Numbered from the stretch's first letter, positions 6,873-15,076 are shown. The stretch is DNA of 64,000 bases from Halolamina salifodinae (GCF_017874235.1 NZ_JAGGLC010000001.1:310001-374000), one strand, 5' to 3'. Translations and numbers: made by a program. Notes: a model not told the origin generated them from the letters alone.

Positions 6873-7178
6873 TTGCTTCGTGGATGGAAATTGACAAAAT
6901 CTAATCTAATCCAATCTGACGACATTCGAGAGCGTATCGAACAAGAAGCGGAACCGCACAAGGACAAGGAGATTCTTGAACATCTGTTCAATGAATGCGA
7001 CTTGCGACAAGTGACTGTCGCGGAAATTCTCGGAGTCTCGGACGTAGCGGTCTGGAACGCACAGAAGCGTCACGGTATCTCGACTGGCAAGACTGGGCGC
7101 CCATCGAACCAAGAGAAGCGAGCGACGGAAGCCGTCTCAGACGATAGTCAGTCGTCCCTTGGAGGGTGGTCAGAGTGA
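6873..7178 (+). CDS. Small helix-turn-helix (homeodomain-like) DNA-binding protein
   Basis: About 101 residues from the TTG at 6873. The segment KEILEHLFNECDLRQVTVAEILGVSDVAVWNAQKRHGI is a helix-turn-helix of the resolvase/homeodomain-like kind common on haloarchaeal plasmids. No ATG exists in frame; starts at TTG 6792, GTG 6846, TTG 6873 or TTG 6891 are possible. I prefer 6873 because a promoter-like motif occupies 6815-6846. The stop overlaps the GTG of the micro-protein gene (GTGA), so it heads a coupled operon with the micro-protein and rep and could regulate replication. Confidence 0.65.
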   Translation: MLRGWKLTKSNLIQSDDIRERIEQEAEPHKDKEILEHLFNECDLRQVTVAEILGVSDVAVWNAQKRHGISTGKTGRPSNQEKRATEAVSDDSQSSLGGWSE

Positions 7179-7252
7179 CGGTCACAGTATCAGGGACCAT
7201 CGTCTGGGCGATTCTCTGGCTCGGCGCAGTCATCGCAGTGGTGGCACTATGA
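7175..7252 (+). CDS. 25-residue membrane micro-protein
   Basis: GTG start at 7175, overlapping the upstream stop by 4 nt; its own stop overlaps the rep start by 4 nt (ATGA at 7249). The product is a single hydrophobic helix (GTIVWAILWLGAVIAVVAL after a short TVTVS head). The double overlap argues strongly that it is translated. Function unknown; a membrane anchor for replication, a small toxin-like peptide or simply a coupling device are all possible. Confidence 0.6.
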   Translation: MTVTVSGTIVWAILWLGAVIAVVAL

Positions 7253-8277
7253 GCGTTGGCGAGACCGCGAAGTATGCTGGGGCTCGAAGTAAGACGTACC
7301 AGATTCCGGAGACCGGCGAGGGGCTCAACTCATCGATCACTCAATTACCCAAGGCTAACTCCACACGCCTTGATGAATTCGAGACATGGCTCGATGAAAG
7401 ACGAGAGAAGGCCCACCCATACCCCTTACAACACACGTGGTCTCATCGCTCTGCCCGCAAGCGGTTCGCTCGGGCGAAAGACGTAGACCGGTACTTCTGG
7501 GGAGCTGGCAAGGAATTCACGACAGTCCTGCTTACTCGTACTGCCGACGAGAGCCCTGCCGGGCTGCTGGAGCAATCGGAGTCACTCCACCCACGAGCGT
7601 ACAAGGCGAAGCGCCGAAGATTGCTCAAGAGCCTCTCCGACGACTATGCAGGAGTCTCGTGCATGGCGCCGAAGTATGACCTACCCATGCCTAACTCCAC
7701 AGTCCTGAGCCACGTCCACGAAGCCTACTGGATCGAGGGCCACCACTCTGCCGAAGCGTTTGAGCCCTTGATCGAGAAGCATGACGAGAAGGTTCCCGGA
7801 GCGACAGGCGGGCATATCTCTGTCGAGCACCATTCACCCGAGACCTACCCATGCCTAACTCCACAGAGCGAGGCTGACGAAATCCGTGGATCGACCACAG
7901 CACTTGCCTACGAATTGGCCGAGAATCTTCCACTGATGAACGTAGCGACAGACGCCGCTGACTTGCACGACATGCGAGCCCTCGAATGGTGCGCGACGCT
8001 CTCGGCAGGCAGTGACGGCGACCATTCCACCAGAGGAGTACGTCGATGGCTGCCGTTCGGTGAATTCGGGGAGTACGCTGATACTGTGAAGGAGGGACTG
8101 TGGTTCAAGGCGAAGCGCGACTATCGGAGGACCATGCGAGACGACGACCTTAATCACCCATGGCTTACTCCACAGCCAGTAGACGAATCAGAGTCTACCT
8201 CTCACTCAATCTCTCAACGGGCAGAGAGCGCCTTTATCGAGGCCGTCGCACAATTCGCCTCGAAATCGGACGTATGA
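7249..8277 (+). CDS. HUH-type rolling-circle replication initiator (Rep)
   Basis: Product of 342 residues. Motif I is TTVLLTRTAD (91-100). Motif II is SHVHEAYWIEG with the HUH histidines at 155 and 157. Motif III is near TTALAYELAEN with Tyr221 as the candidate nucleophile. The order and the text around motif II (HVH, then FEPLIEKH and HISVEH) resemble replication proteins of haloarchaeal plasmids and pleolipoviruses. A nickase of this kind would cut the element's origin and start rolling-circle replication. The ATG at 7249 overlaps the micro-protein stop. Within the gene a 25-bp motif is repeated exactly at 7678 and 7842 in different reading frames, with weaker copies at about 7345 and 8154. 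Confidence 0.7.
   Translation: MSVGETAKYAGARSKTYQIPETGEGLNSSITQLPKANSTRLDEFETWLDERREKAHPYPLQHTWSHRSARKRFARAKDVDRYFWGAGKEFTTVLLTRTADESPAGLLEQSESLHPRAYKAKRRRLLKSLSDDYAGVSCMAPKYDLPMPNSTVLSHVHEAYWIEGHHSAEAFEPLIEKHDEKVPGATGGHISVEHHSPETYPCLTPQSEADEIRGSTTALAYELAENLPLMNVATDAADLHDMRALEWCATLSAGSDGDHSTRGVRRWLPFGEFGEYADTVKEGLWFKAKRDYRRTMRDDDLNHPWLTPQPVDESESTSHSISQRAESAFIEAVAQFASKSDV
7678..7702. repeat. 25-bp direct repeat inside rep, copy 1
   Basis: Identical to 7842-7866; core CCCATGCCTAACTCCACAG. It encodes LPMPNST here but is read in another frame in copy 2, so the conservation is at DNA level. A degenerate copy (ACCCAAGGCTAACTCCACA) lies at 7347-7365 in the same frame as this one. Confidence 0.85.
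7842..7866. repeat. 25-bp direct repeat inside rep, copy 2
   Basis: Exact copy of 7678-7702, offset by 164 bp (not a multiple of three), and here read as TYPCLTPQ. A degenerate copy (CACCCATGGCTTACTCCACAG) lies at 8155-8175 in this same frame. The array could be iterons or protein-binding sites. Confidence 0.85.
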
Positions 8278-8329
8278 TCGAGCAGCATGGGCAGTCTCAG
8301 CATTCACAGTATATCGGAGAAACGAATTA

Positions 8330-8662
8330 ATGAACCCGCCAGAAATCGAACTAACACGACCTGAAACACACAGTAGAATCGTCAATATCGTAACAGCCTC
8401 GCTCGAAAGTGAGGAGATAGACTACGAGACCGAACACTGGTTAGACGACGAGAGCAGAGTCGACATCTTCTACGACGGCATAGTCGTCGAAGTCAAATCA
8501 TCGACGGGCGTCATCGACGACGCCAAACTACGACGCTACGAGGCTCACGAGGATGTCCGAGAAGTAGTGCTCTGTATGCCCGAACCCCATGCTGAGAGAG
8601 TCGAGACAGGGGATAGACGGGTTCTCACAGTACCACGTGACAAATTTACAGTCTTGTTCTGA
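8330..8662 (+). CDS. PD-(D/E)XK-nuclease-like small protein
   Basis: Product of 110 residues. The arrangement SRVDIFYDGIVVEVKSS (about residues 43-59) gives the Asp...Glu-x-Lys signature on two beta-strands of restriction-endonuclease-like folds, preceded by an N-terminal helix with a glutamate. The C-terminal strand-helix is consistent. It could be a small nuclease or resolvase serving plasmid replication or defence. It follows rep by 52 bp on the same strand. The fold is a motif-based guess. Confidence 0.5.
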   Translation: MNPPEIELTRPETHSRIVNIVTASLESEEIDYETEHWLDDESRVDIFYDGIVVEVKSSTGVIDDAKLRRYEAHEDVREVVLCMPEPHAERVETGDRRVLTVPRDKFTVLF

Positions 8663-8664
8663 TT

Positions 8665-9084
8665 ATGTCCACTCCGACAATCTGTAGTAAGCATCCGCCC
8701 GACTCGTCCCCAATCACCGGCACCTACTTTCCCGACGAAGGGGTAATGATGGTTGACAAGCGGAGTCTTCGGGGCGGAGGAGCAGTCACGCATAGGCACC
8801 AATACGAGCGACACTCTCCCGACCCTGACACGAAGACAGTCCCGTTTCTCGTAACCGGAAAGTGTCTGTTCTTCGACGAGAGCCTCGACGTGAGACGAGA
8901 CTCGGTAGGGAAACCCGAAGGTCTAACCTCGGGTGACGGAACACTTGACGACTTACACGAGATTGTTGAAGTCTGCCGGGAGATAGGAATTCCCGACTCT
9001 TACGAAGTACGAGGGAACGTGCCTCCGAGTATTGATGGGATAAATCTGACAGAATTGTATTGGGCTTGGTCGAATGTCGTTTAG
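8665..9084 (+). CDS. Unknown protein of the integrated element
   Basis: Product of 139 residues starting 3 nt after the previous stop, so probably co-translated. Contains several Cys/His (ICSKHPP, THRHQYERHS) and a C-terminal acidic region; no family recognised. It is the last gene before the right attachment site. Its N-terminal half looks poorly structured. Confidence 0.55.
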   Translation: MSTPTICSKHPPDSSPITGTYFPDEGVMMVDKRSLRGGGAVTHRHQYERHSPDPDTKTVPFLVTGKCLFFDESLDVRRDSVGKPEGLTSGDGTLDDLHEIVEVCREIGIPDSYEVRGNVPPSIDGINLTELYWAWSNVV

Positions 9085-9110
9085 GAGATATTCCCCAGTT
9101 GAGCAGCTAT

Positions 9111-10157
9111 CTAGCAATATGCTATAATCCTCGGCCCGAACTGGCGCATCGGATAGACGAACCGTCGCGAGTAGTTCAGGAACAGCACGAGTGTCCCGGC
9201 GGTCAGCGTCTCCCCCCCGGCGGCGAAAAACGGGTGGGGTGGCGAGCCAGTCACCACCCACCAGCCGCCGACGAAGAACACCGAGACGTAGGCGGCGGCC
9301 GTCGTCGCCTGCAGGCTGGGGAAGAACTTGATCCGGGTGGTAATCGCGTCCCACTGGGAGTCGAGGTACGCCTGCGAGGAGTCCCGCACGCGCTCGGTTT
9401 CGAACGGCTCGGTGGTGAAGGACTTGAGCGTCTCGATACCGCCGATGTTGTTCTCGAGGCGGCTGTTGAGCTTCCCGACCGCGCTCCGGACCTCCTGATA
9501 CTTCGGGTGGATGGTCTCGACGAACCAGTAGCTCAGATAGCCGAGCACCGGGATAGCGGCGACGGGGATCAGCGCCAGCCGCCAGTTGATCCAGAGCATC
9601 ACGGCACCCATCCCGCCGACGCGGACGAGGATGGTGATGAGGCTGTTGAGGTTGTTCGTCAGGAACCCCTCCAACTGGTTCACGTCGTTGTTCAGGATGC
9701 TCATCACCTCGCCCGTCTGGCGGTTGTCGAAGAACTCCACGCCCTGTCGCTGGAGCGCGTCGTAGGTGTCCACACGCACTGAATGCTGGAAGTGTTGGGA
9801 GAAGCTGTTCCAGAGGTAGTTGTTCACCCAGCTAAAGATTGAACTCAGCGCGTACGCGCTGGCGACGATACCGCCGGCGAACAGGAGCTGTTGGCCCTGC
9901 CCCGTGGGGATCCATGCCTCGGGAACCGCCGGAATCGCGAACGGCGACGAGCCCATTATCAGCGCGTCGATAGCGAGCGCGAGCATCAGCGAGGGCACCA
10001 GCGCCATCAGCATCTGGACGACGGCGGCGAGGCCGCCGCCGACGAACGTCGGCAGGCGCTCGCGGCCGTACTCGCCAAAGAGGCGGAGGATGGCGTTGCC
10101 CTCCTCGGCCCGTAGCTCCGCGAACTCGTCATCGTCGTCGACTGACACGGACGACAC
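9111..10157 (-). pseudogene. ABC exporter, N-terminal (membrane) fragment, split by integrated element
   Basis: Encodes the transmembrane domain of an ABC exporter half-transporter. After an acidic N-terminus, six hydrophobic segments and the coupling-helix-like EFFDNRQTGEVMSILNNDV are visible. The frame runs through the shared PMRQ codons and then nine element-encoded residues (FGPRIIAYC) to a stop. The ATPase half lies at 2807-3727. Without the ATPase domain the product cannot transport. The integration point is in the linker between membrane and ATPase domains. Confidence 0.9.
9141..9152. repeat. Right attachment core (att) of the integrated element
   Basis: Exact copy of the 12-bp core at 3719-3730 (CTGGCGCATCGG). 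DNA to the right continues the exporter gene; DNA to the left belongs to the element. Confidence 0.85.
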
Positions 10158-10208
10158 GTCAGTTCGCGCGGGTGAAAACTGTCGGGTGCCGGAGAGCCGC
10201 GTGGGGTT

Positions 10209-10976
10209 CTACCAGGTGAGCGAGACGCTGTCGCCGACCGAGAGGTCGAACGCCTCGTCGCCGCGGCCCTGATTCACCGCGAACTCGACGTTCCCGTGGC
10301 TGCCAACGGTGACGAGGCGCTCGCCCGAGTCCATCTGGGCGTAGGCGTCCCGGACTGGCGCGGACTCGCCGTTGACCGTCACCCGCTGGCGGTCGTCGAG
10401 CACGTGACCCGGAATGTTGGTGATGGTGTTGCCGAAGTCGTCGACGACGAGCACCTCGCCGGTCGCACTGTCCTCGTCGAACACGGGGTCGGGGAACTGC
10501 AGGTCGACCCACTCGTCAGTCGCGCTGATCCCCGAGGCATCGGCGACGGCGTCGGCCTCGTGGACCCGCGCGGCGGCGGGCGCGAACACGTCCCGGCCGT
10601 GGAACGTGTTGCTCGCCGTCGTGTCGTCGTCGTAGGCGATGTCGTACACCTGAATCTCGGTCTCCCCGTCGGCCCGTTCCTTGAGTCGGCGGGCCGCAGG
10701 GAGCGCGACGCCGTTGTCCGGCGCGACGATGCGGTGGCCGGCGACTTCGACGACGATAGCTGCGCGGTCAGTGCCGACGCCCGGGTCGACGACGACAAGG
10801 TGGGTGGCGGCCGGGAACTCCGGCAGCACCTCGCGCAGCCAGAATGCGGCGGCGCGCACGTCCTGCCGGGGGAAGTCGTGGGCGATATCGACCAGCCGGG
10901 CGTCTGTCTGCCGGAGGATGACGCCCTTCATCGCGGCTGGATACGGGGTTCCGAAGTCGGAAGCGAGTGTGATCAT
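10209..10976 (-). CDS. S-adenosyl-L-methionine hydroxide adenosyltransferase (DUF62 family)
   Basis: Product of 255 residues. MITLASDFGTPYPAAMKG, DIAHDFPRQDVRAAAF, VVDPGVGTDRAAIVVE, IVAPDNGV and DDFGNTITNI are the family's signature blocks. These enzymes, relatives of fluorinase, hydrolyse SAM to adenosine and methionine using water/hydroxide. The Asp of SDFGT and the Asp-Arg-His-type side chains expected for hydroxide activation are compatible with the sequence. It lies 31 bp downstream of the ABC ATPase gene on the same strand, so it is probably the fourth gene of the thiamine-type uptake operon. The biological role in that context is not established. Confidence 0.9.
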   Translation of the reverse strand: MITLASDFGTPYPAAMKGVILRQTDARLVDIAHDFPRQDVRAAAFWLREVLPEFPAATHLVVVDPGVGTDRAAIVVEVAGHRIVAPDNGVALPAARRLKERADGETEIQVYDIAYDDDTTASNTFHGRDVFAPAAARVHEADAVADASGISATDEWVDLQFPDPVFDEDSATGEVLVVDDFGNTITNIPGHVLDDRQRVTVNGESAPVRDAYAQMDSGERLVTVGSHGNVEFAVNQGRGDEAFDLSVGDSVSLTW

Positions 10977-11007
10977 GGGTTGGTGAGTGTGGTCTGGATC
11001 TGTCTGG

Positions 11008-12123
11008 TCAAAGGAGCGTTGCCTCAGTCGGGTCGAAGCCGACAGTGATGGCGTCCTCTGCGGGCGGTTCGGGGAGCCGCAACACGATCTCCCGACCCGC
11101 CCACTCGCCGTAGAGTCGGGTCGTGCCGCCGAGATACTCGTCGGCGCCGAGCGCCACCGGGAAGCGGTTCTGGCTGGCGGCCGGGTCGAGGTTCGTCGGG
11201 CGCACGCAGAACGTCACGTGGTCGCCGACGGCGTGGGCTTCGTCCACGTGGGAGTCGTCGGCGTCGGTGTCGGCGGCGGCGCCGTGGCCGGCGTGGCCAC
11301 CGTGGTCCTCCGCAGCGACGTGGAACCGGTGGCCCTCGGGCGCTTTCTCGTCGACTTCGATAGCCAGTTCGCCGTTCTCGTTCGCCGCGACGACGCCCGA
11401 GAAGACGTTGTTCTCGCCGACGAACGAGGCGACGAACTCGGTTGCGGGCTGTTCGTACACCTCGACGGGCGTGCCGACCTGCTCGACGCCGCCGTCGTTC
11501 ATCACCGCGAGTCGGTCCGAGACGGCCAGCGCCTCCTCCTGATCGTGGGTAACGTACACCGTCGTGACGCCGAGTTCGCGCTGGATACGCTTGATCTCGC
11601 GTCGTAGCTGTTCGCGCAGGCGGGCGTCGAGGGCGCTCATCGGCTCGTCGAGCAGCAGCACGTCCGGGGCAGGCGCGAGCGCGCGGGCCAGCGCGACACG
11701 CTGCTGCTGGCCGCCCGAGAGTTCGTCCGGTTCGCGGTCGCCCATCCCCGGCAGGTCCACGAGTTCGAGCAGTTCCTCGACGCGTTCGTCGGCGGTAAGC
11801 CCGCGGGGCGGGTCGGTAAAGCGCAGGCCGTAGCGGATGTTCTCCGTGACGGTCATGTGCGGGAACAGCGCGTAGCTCTGGAACACGACGCCGACGTTGC
11901 GGTCCTCGACGGGCACGTCGCTCACGTCCTCGCCGTCGAAGCGAACGGTCCCGTCAGTGGGCGAAGAGAGCCCAGCAATCGTCCGCAGCGTCGTCGTCTT
12001 CCCACAGCCGGAGGGGCCGACGAGCGTGAAGAACTCCCCGTCCTCGACGGTCAGCGAGACCTCCTCCAGCGCGACGGCGTCGTCGAACGCCTTGTGGATC
12101 GACTCGAGGTCGATGTCCACCAT
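11008..12123 (-). CDS. ABC transporter ATPase, thiamine/iron-type importer
   Basis: Product of 371 residues with Walker A (GPSGCGKTT), signature LSGGQQQR, Walker B (VLLLDEPMSALD) and switch His (VTHDQEEA), followed by a TOBE-type C-terminal domain from about residue 240. It powers the adjacent two-domain permease. The TOBE region carries an unusual histidine/aspartate-rich insert (residues near 275-310: EDHGGHAGHG..., DDSHVDEAHAVGDH) that could bind metal or be a flexible loop. Its start follows directly on the permease stop. It is likely the ThiQ-equivalent, but the substrate is inferred from the binding protein. Confidence 0.85.
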   Translation of the reverse strand: MVDIDLESIHKAFDDAVALEEVSLTVEDGEFFTLVGPSGCGKTTTLRTIAGLSSPTDGTVRFDGEDVSDVPVEDRNVGVVFQSYALFPHMTVTENIRYGLRFTDPPRGLTADERVEELLELVDLPGMGDREPDELSGGQQQRVALARALAPAPDVLLLDEPMSALDARLREQLRREIKRIQRELGVTTVYVTHDQEEALAVSDRLAVMNDGGVEQVGTPVEVYEQPATEFVASFVGENNVFSGVVAANENGELAIEVDEKAPEGHRFHVAAEDHGGHAGHGAAADTDADDSHVDEAHAVGDHVTFCVRPTNLDPAASQNRFPVALGADEYLGGTTRLYGEWAGREIVLRLPEPPAEDAITVGFDPTEATLL

Positions 12124-13929
12124 CTACATCCCCCTCCCGTCGCCGAGGCGGTCGATAACGACGAAACTCGCGGCCGTGACGGCGAGGAGGACACAGCCCA
12201 TCGCCGTCGCGGGCCCGAGTCGTCGGCCGAGGAAGCGTTCGATGGCGACCGGCATGGTGTACGCGGAACTCCCGCTGGCCAAAATCACCGTCGAATCGAA
12301 CTCCCCGATGCTGATGGCGAACGCGAACGCGGCGCCGGCGACGACGCCGGCAAAGACCTGCGGCAGTTCGATGTCCAGCAGCACCCGGAACCGGGAGGCG
12401 CCGAGGGTGCGGGCGGACTCGACGACCGAGCGGTCGATTGTCGCCAACAGCGGCGCGACGTTGCGCGTGACGAACGGGTAGGCCCCCACGGCGTGGGCGG
12501 CGACGACGGCGACGGCACCGGTGACGGTGATCCGGTAGCCGAGCAGTTCGGTGCCGAAGACGAGTCCCTGCAGCAGGCCGAGGCCGACGACGACGCCCGA
12601 GACGGCGAAGGGCGCCATCGAGAGCGTGTCGACCAGTTTGCTCCCCGGGACGTCCCGAGTGGAGACGATAGCGAGCAGCACCCCCATCGGCACCGCGATG
12701 GCGAGGCTGGCGACGCCGTAGAGCAGGGAGTTCTGGACCGCCGTCAGCGGTTTGATCTGGAACTCCGCCGCCTCGGCCTGTCGGGTGACGAGGAAGCGGT
12801 AGTAGTCCAGTGTGAGGCCATTCGGGCCGGTAATGCTCTCAAGAATCATGCTCGCCATCGGCGTCACGAACACGACCAGTACGACGACGACGTAGCCCCA
12901 GACCGCCAGTCGGTCGAGGTTCAGCGCGCCGAACAGCCGCTTTCGGGGCGCGGGCCGAGAGGCGCTCTCGGCGCGCTGGCGCGCCTCGTACCGGAGATAC
13001 GCGTAGGTCAACAGCAGCGAGAACAGCATCTCCAGGGTCGCCAGCGACGACGCCGTCGCGTAGTCGAGTTGGTTCACGCGGTGGTACACCCAGACCTCGA
13101 CGGTCGCCAGCGAGAGGCCCCCGAGCGCCAGTACGATGGCGAAGGACATGAACGAGAAGATGAACGTCAGCAGCGCGCCGGTGAGGATGGCGGGGAGCAA
13201 CTGGGGGAGCACCACGTCGACGAACGCGCGTCGCGGCGAGGCGCCGAGGCTGCGGGCCGTCTCGGCGGTGCTGGCGTCGACGCCCTCCCACGCCGTCGCG
13301 GTGACCCGGGCCACCAGCGGCGCGTCGTAGAACGCGTGGGCGAGGACGATGATCGGCAGCGTGTACAGCAGTTCGATGCGCGGAAGCCCCAGCGCCAGCA
13401 GCACGTCGTTGACGACGCCGTTCCGGCCGAACGTGGCGATGAAGCCGATAGCGACCATGATCGACGGCATCACGAACGGCACCGCCGTCAGCGAACGGAT
13501 GGTTTTGCGCCCGGGGAACTCGAAGCGCGCGAGCACGTACGCACCCGGCAGGCCGAGCGCGACGCTCGCGAGCGTCGAGAGGAACGCCTGATACGCGGTG
13601 AAGCCGAACAGCCCCAGTCGGTAGTCCGGGAACGGGTAGTTCAGCGCGATGGCGGCGTCGACAAAGGGTACCGAGAGCCGGAACGTGTGTGGCTCGATTG
13701 CGGTCCACAGGATCGACGGGTCCTCGAACGCCTGCGCGACGACGCCGAAGAAGAAGGGATCCGTGAGCACTTCTGCCAACGGCTCGGCGGTGAGGCCACT
13801 GTCGCGCCAGACTGCCTCCGACAGCACCCGCCCGACTGGGTAGTAGAACAGCACCGTCAGCAGCAGGACGGTGCCGACGGCGGCCAGCGGGAGGGCGACC
13901 GACTCGAAGCGCTCGCGGGTGGCAGTCAC
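12124..13929 (-). CDS. ABC transporter permease, fused two-domain (ThiP-like)
   Basis: Product of 601 residues made of two binding-protein-dependent permease domains in tandem, each with about six membrane helices and the EAA-type loop that contacts the ATPase (TARSLGASPRRAFVDVVLPQL near residue 230 and SARTLGASRFRVLLDIELPQV near residue 510). This fused layout is the one of thiamine (ThiP) and Fe3+ importers. It lies between the substrate-binding protein and ATPase genes with 1-bp and 0-bp gaps, so the three genes form one operon transcribed leftward. Confidence 0.87.
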   Translation of the reverse strand: MTATRERFESVALPLAAVGTVLLLTVLFYYPVGRVLSEAVWRDSGLTAEPLAEVLTDPFFFGVVAQAFEDPSILWTAIEPHTFRLSVPFVDAAIALNYPFPDYRLGLFGFTAYQAFLSTLASVALGLPGAYVLARFEFPGRKTIRSLTAVPFVMPSIMVAIGFIATFGRNGVVNDVLLALGLPRIELLYTLPIIVLAHAFYDAPLVARVTATAWEGVDASTAETARSLGASPRRAFVDVVLPQLLPAILTGALLTFIFSFMSFAIVLALGGLSLATVEVWVYHRVNQLDYATASSLATLEMLFSLLLTYAYLRYEARQRAESASRPAPRKRLFGALNLDRLAVWGYVVVVLVVFVTPMASMILESITGPNGLTLDYYRFLVTRQAEAAEFQIKPLTAVQNSLLYGVASLAIAVPMGVLLAIVSTRDVPGSKLVDTLSMAPFAVSGVVVGLGLLQGLVFGTELLGYRITVTGAVAVVAAHAVGAYPFVTRNVAPLLATIDRSVVESARTLGASRFRVLLDIELPQVFAGVVAGAAFAFAISIGEFDSTVILASGSSAYTMPVAIERFLGRRLGPATAMGCVLLAVTAASFVVIDRLGDGRGM

Positions 13930-13930
13930 G

Positions 13931-15076
13931 CTACTGGGAGGCGACCTGTCGGGACCACTCGTCGAGCCACGTGTCGACGTTGCCCGAGAGTCGGTCGTAG
14001 TCGAACGACACTACCGTCTCGGGTTCGGGCGTCAGGTCGTCGAACTTCTGGGGCAGGTCGGCGTTGTCGACGGCCGGCAGCGCGACGTTGCGCTGGGCGA
14101 TCTCGGCCTGAATCTCGGGGCGGAGCATGAACGAGATGAACGACTCGGCCAGTTCCGGCTTGTCGGTCCCGCTGAAGCGGGCCATCGCTTCGAGGTAGGC
14201 GTACCCCTCGCCGTTGAGGAAGCCGATCTGGTGTTCGGCCATGTCGGCGCCCGACTGGTCGGCGAACACCTGATCGGTTGAGTACGAAACCACCGCCGGC
14301 GCCTCGCCCTCGCTGTAGGCGCCGTAGGCAGCGCCCCAGCCTTCGAGGATGCGCGCGCCGTTGTCGAGCAGACGTTGCCAGTAGTCGAGGTAGCCGTCCT
14401 CGCCGTACTCGTTGATGGTCCAGAAGAGGAACTCCAGGCCCGTCTCGCTGTTCTGGGGGTTCGGAATCAGCAGCGCGTCGCTGTAGTCGTCGCTGACGAG
14501 GTCCTCGAACGACTGGGGGGCGCCGACGCCGCGCTCGTCGAGCATGTTCTGGTTGTACACGAGGCTGATGTAGGACGCCCCCATCGGGAGCGCACGCCCC
14601 TGCGGGTCGAACTGGTAGTCCTCGATGAGGTGGTCGGCGTTGGCGATGTTGTCCGTGTTGACGGCGTCGAACAGCGACTCCCCGCTCTGGAGGTTGTCGT
14701 CGGCCCGGACCATGTTCTCGGGGGTGAGCCCGGCGAACAGGTCTGTGTCGACGGTGACGCCCTGATTCCGGCGCTGGAGGAAGTAGTCGATGCCGCCCTC
14801 GGGCGCGAACCACTCCAGGTTCGCGTCGTGCTCGCTCTCGAACTGCTCTTTGACCCACGCGCCGGGGCTGGTGCTCGGGGCGTCGATGAACGAGGCGTAC
14901 GTCCCGACCCGCAGCGTCGGCGTCCCCTCGGTCGTTCCGGTGGTGGTGCCGGTCTGTGTGTCGGTGCTGCCGTCGGTGGCTGTCTGCGTGTCAGTCCCGG
15001 TCGGTTCGGCCGAACAGCCAGCTAGCAGTGCGGCGGCGCCGACGCCAGCGCTTCGAAGATACGTGCGGCGTTTCAT
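13931..15076 (-). CDS. Thiamine-type ABC transporter substrate-binding lipoprotein
   Basis: Product of 381 residues. The signal has twin-arginine-like KRRTYLRSAG, a hydrophobic run and lipobox LAGC, then a Thr-rich linker, so it is a membrane-anchored outer-face protein. The core (LRVGTYASFIDAPSTSPGAWV, IDYFLQRRNQGVTVDTDLFAG) matches thiamine-binding TbpA/ThiB-family proteins rather than the iron-binding ones. I chose ATG 15076 rather than the GTG two codons earlier because a TATA box lies about 27 nt upstream. Thiamine or a related heterocycle is the best-guess ligand. Confidence 0.82.
   Translation of the reverse strand: MKRRTYLRSAGVGAAALLAGCSAEPTGTDTQTATDGSTDTQTGTTTGTTEGTPTLRVGTYASFIDAPSTSPGAWVKEQFESEHDANLEWFAPEGGIDYFLQRRNQGVTVDTDLFAGLTPENMVRADDNLQSGESLFDAVNTDNIANADHLIEDYQFDPQGRALPMGASYISLVYNQNMLDERGVGAPQSFEDLVSDDYSDALLIPNPQNSETGLEFLFWTINEYGEDGYLDYWQRLLDNGARILEGWGAAYGAYSEGEAPAVVSYSTDQVFADQSGADMAEHQIGFLNGEGYAYLEAMARFSGTDKPELAESFISFMLRPEIQAEIAQRNVALPAVDNADLPQKFDDLTPEPETVVSFDYDRLSGNVDTWLDEWSRQVASQ

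Larger units (their letters stand above)
3719..9152. mobile_element. Integrative plasmid-like element (5,422 bp) inserted in an ABC exporter gene
   Basis: Bounded by 12-bp direct repeats at 3719-3730 and 9141-9152 (5,422 bp between equivalent points). It encodes an RHH-type regulator, a tyrosine recombinase next to the left end, a lipoprotein, two small minus-strand genes, an AT-rich control region, a DNA-binding protein, a membrane micro-protein, an HUH replication protein, a PD-(D/E)XK-like protein and an unknown. It is visibly more AT-rich than its flanks. Recombinase plus rolling-circle Rep suggests an integrative plasmid. I see no virion protein genes, so a provirus is less likely. Removal restores the exporter reading frame. 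Confidence 0.88.

Noticed and set aside
3719..9152. Provirus (pleolipovirus-like)
   Set aside because: A Rep and integrase are present but no spike, internal membrane protein or packaging ATPase was seen, so an integrative plasmid explains the content better.
11857..14130. Long plus-strand open frame of 757 codons
   Set aside because: Composition (Arg/Asp/His/Gln-rich, no domain) and exact overlap with the thiamine-type transporter genes on the other strand mark it as an antisense shadow.
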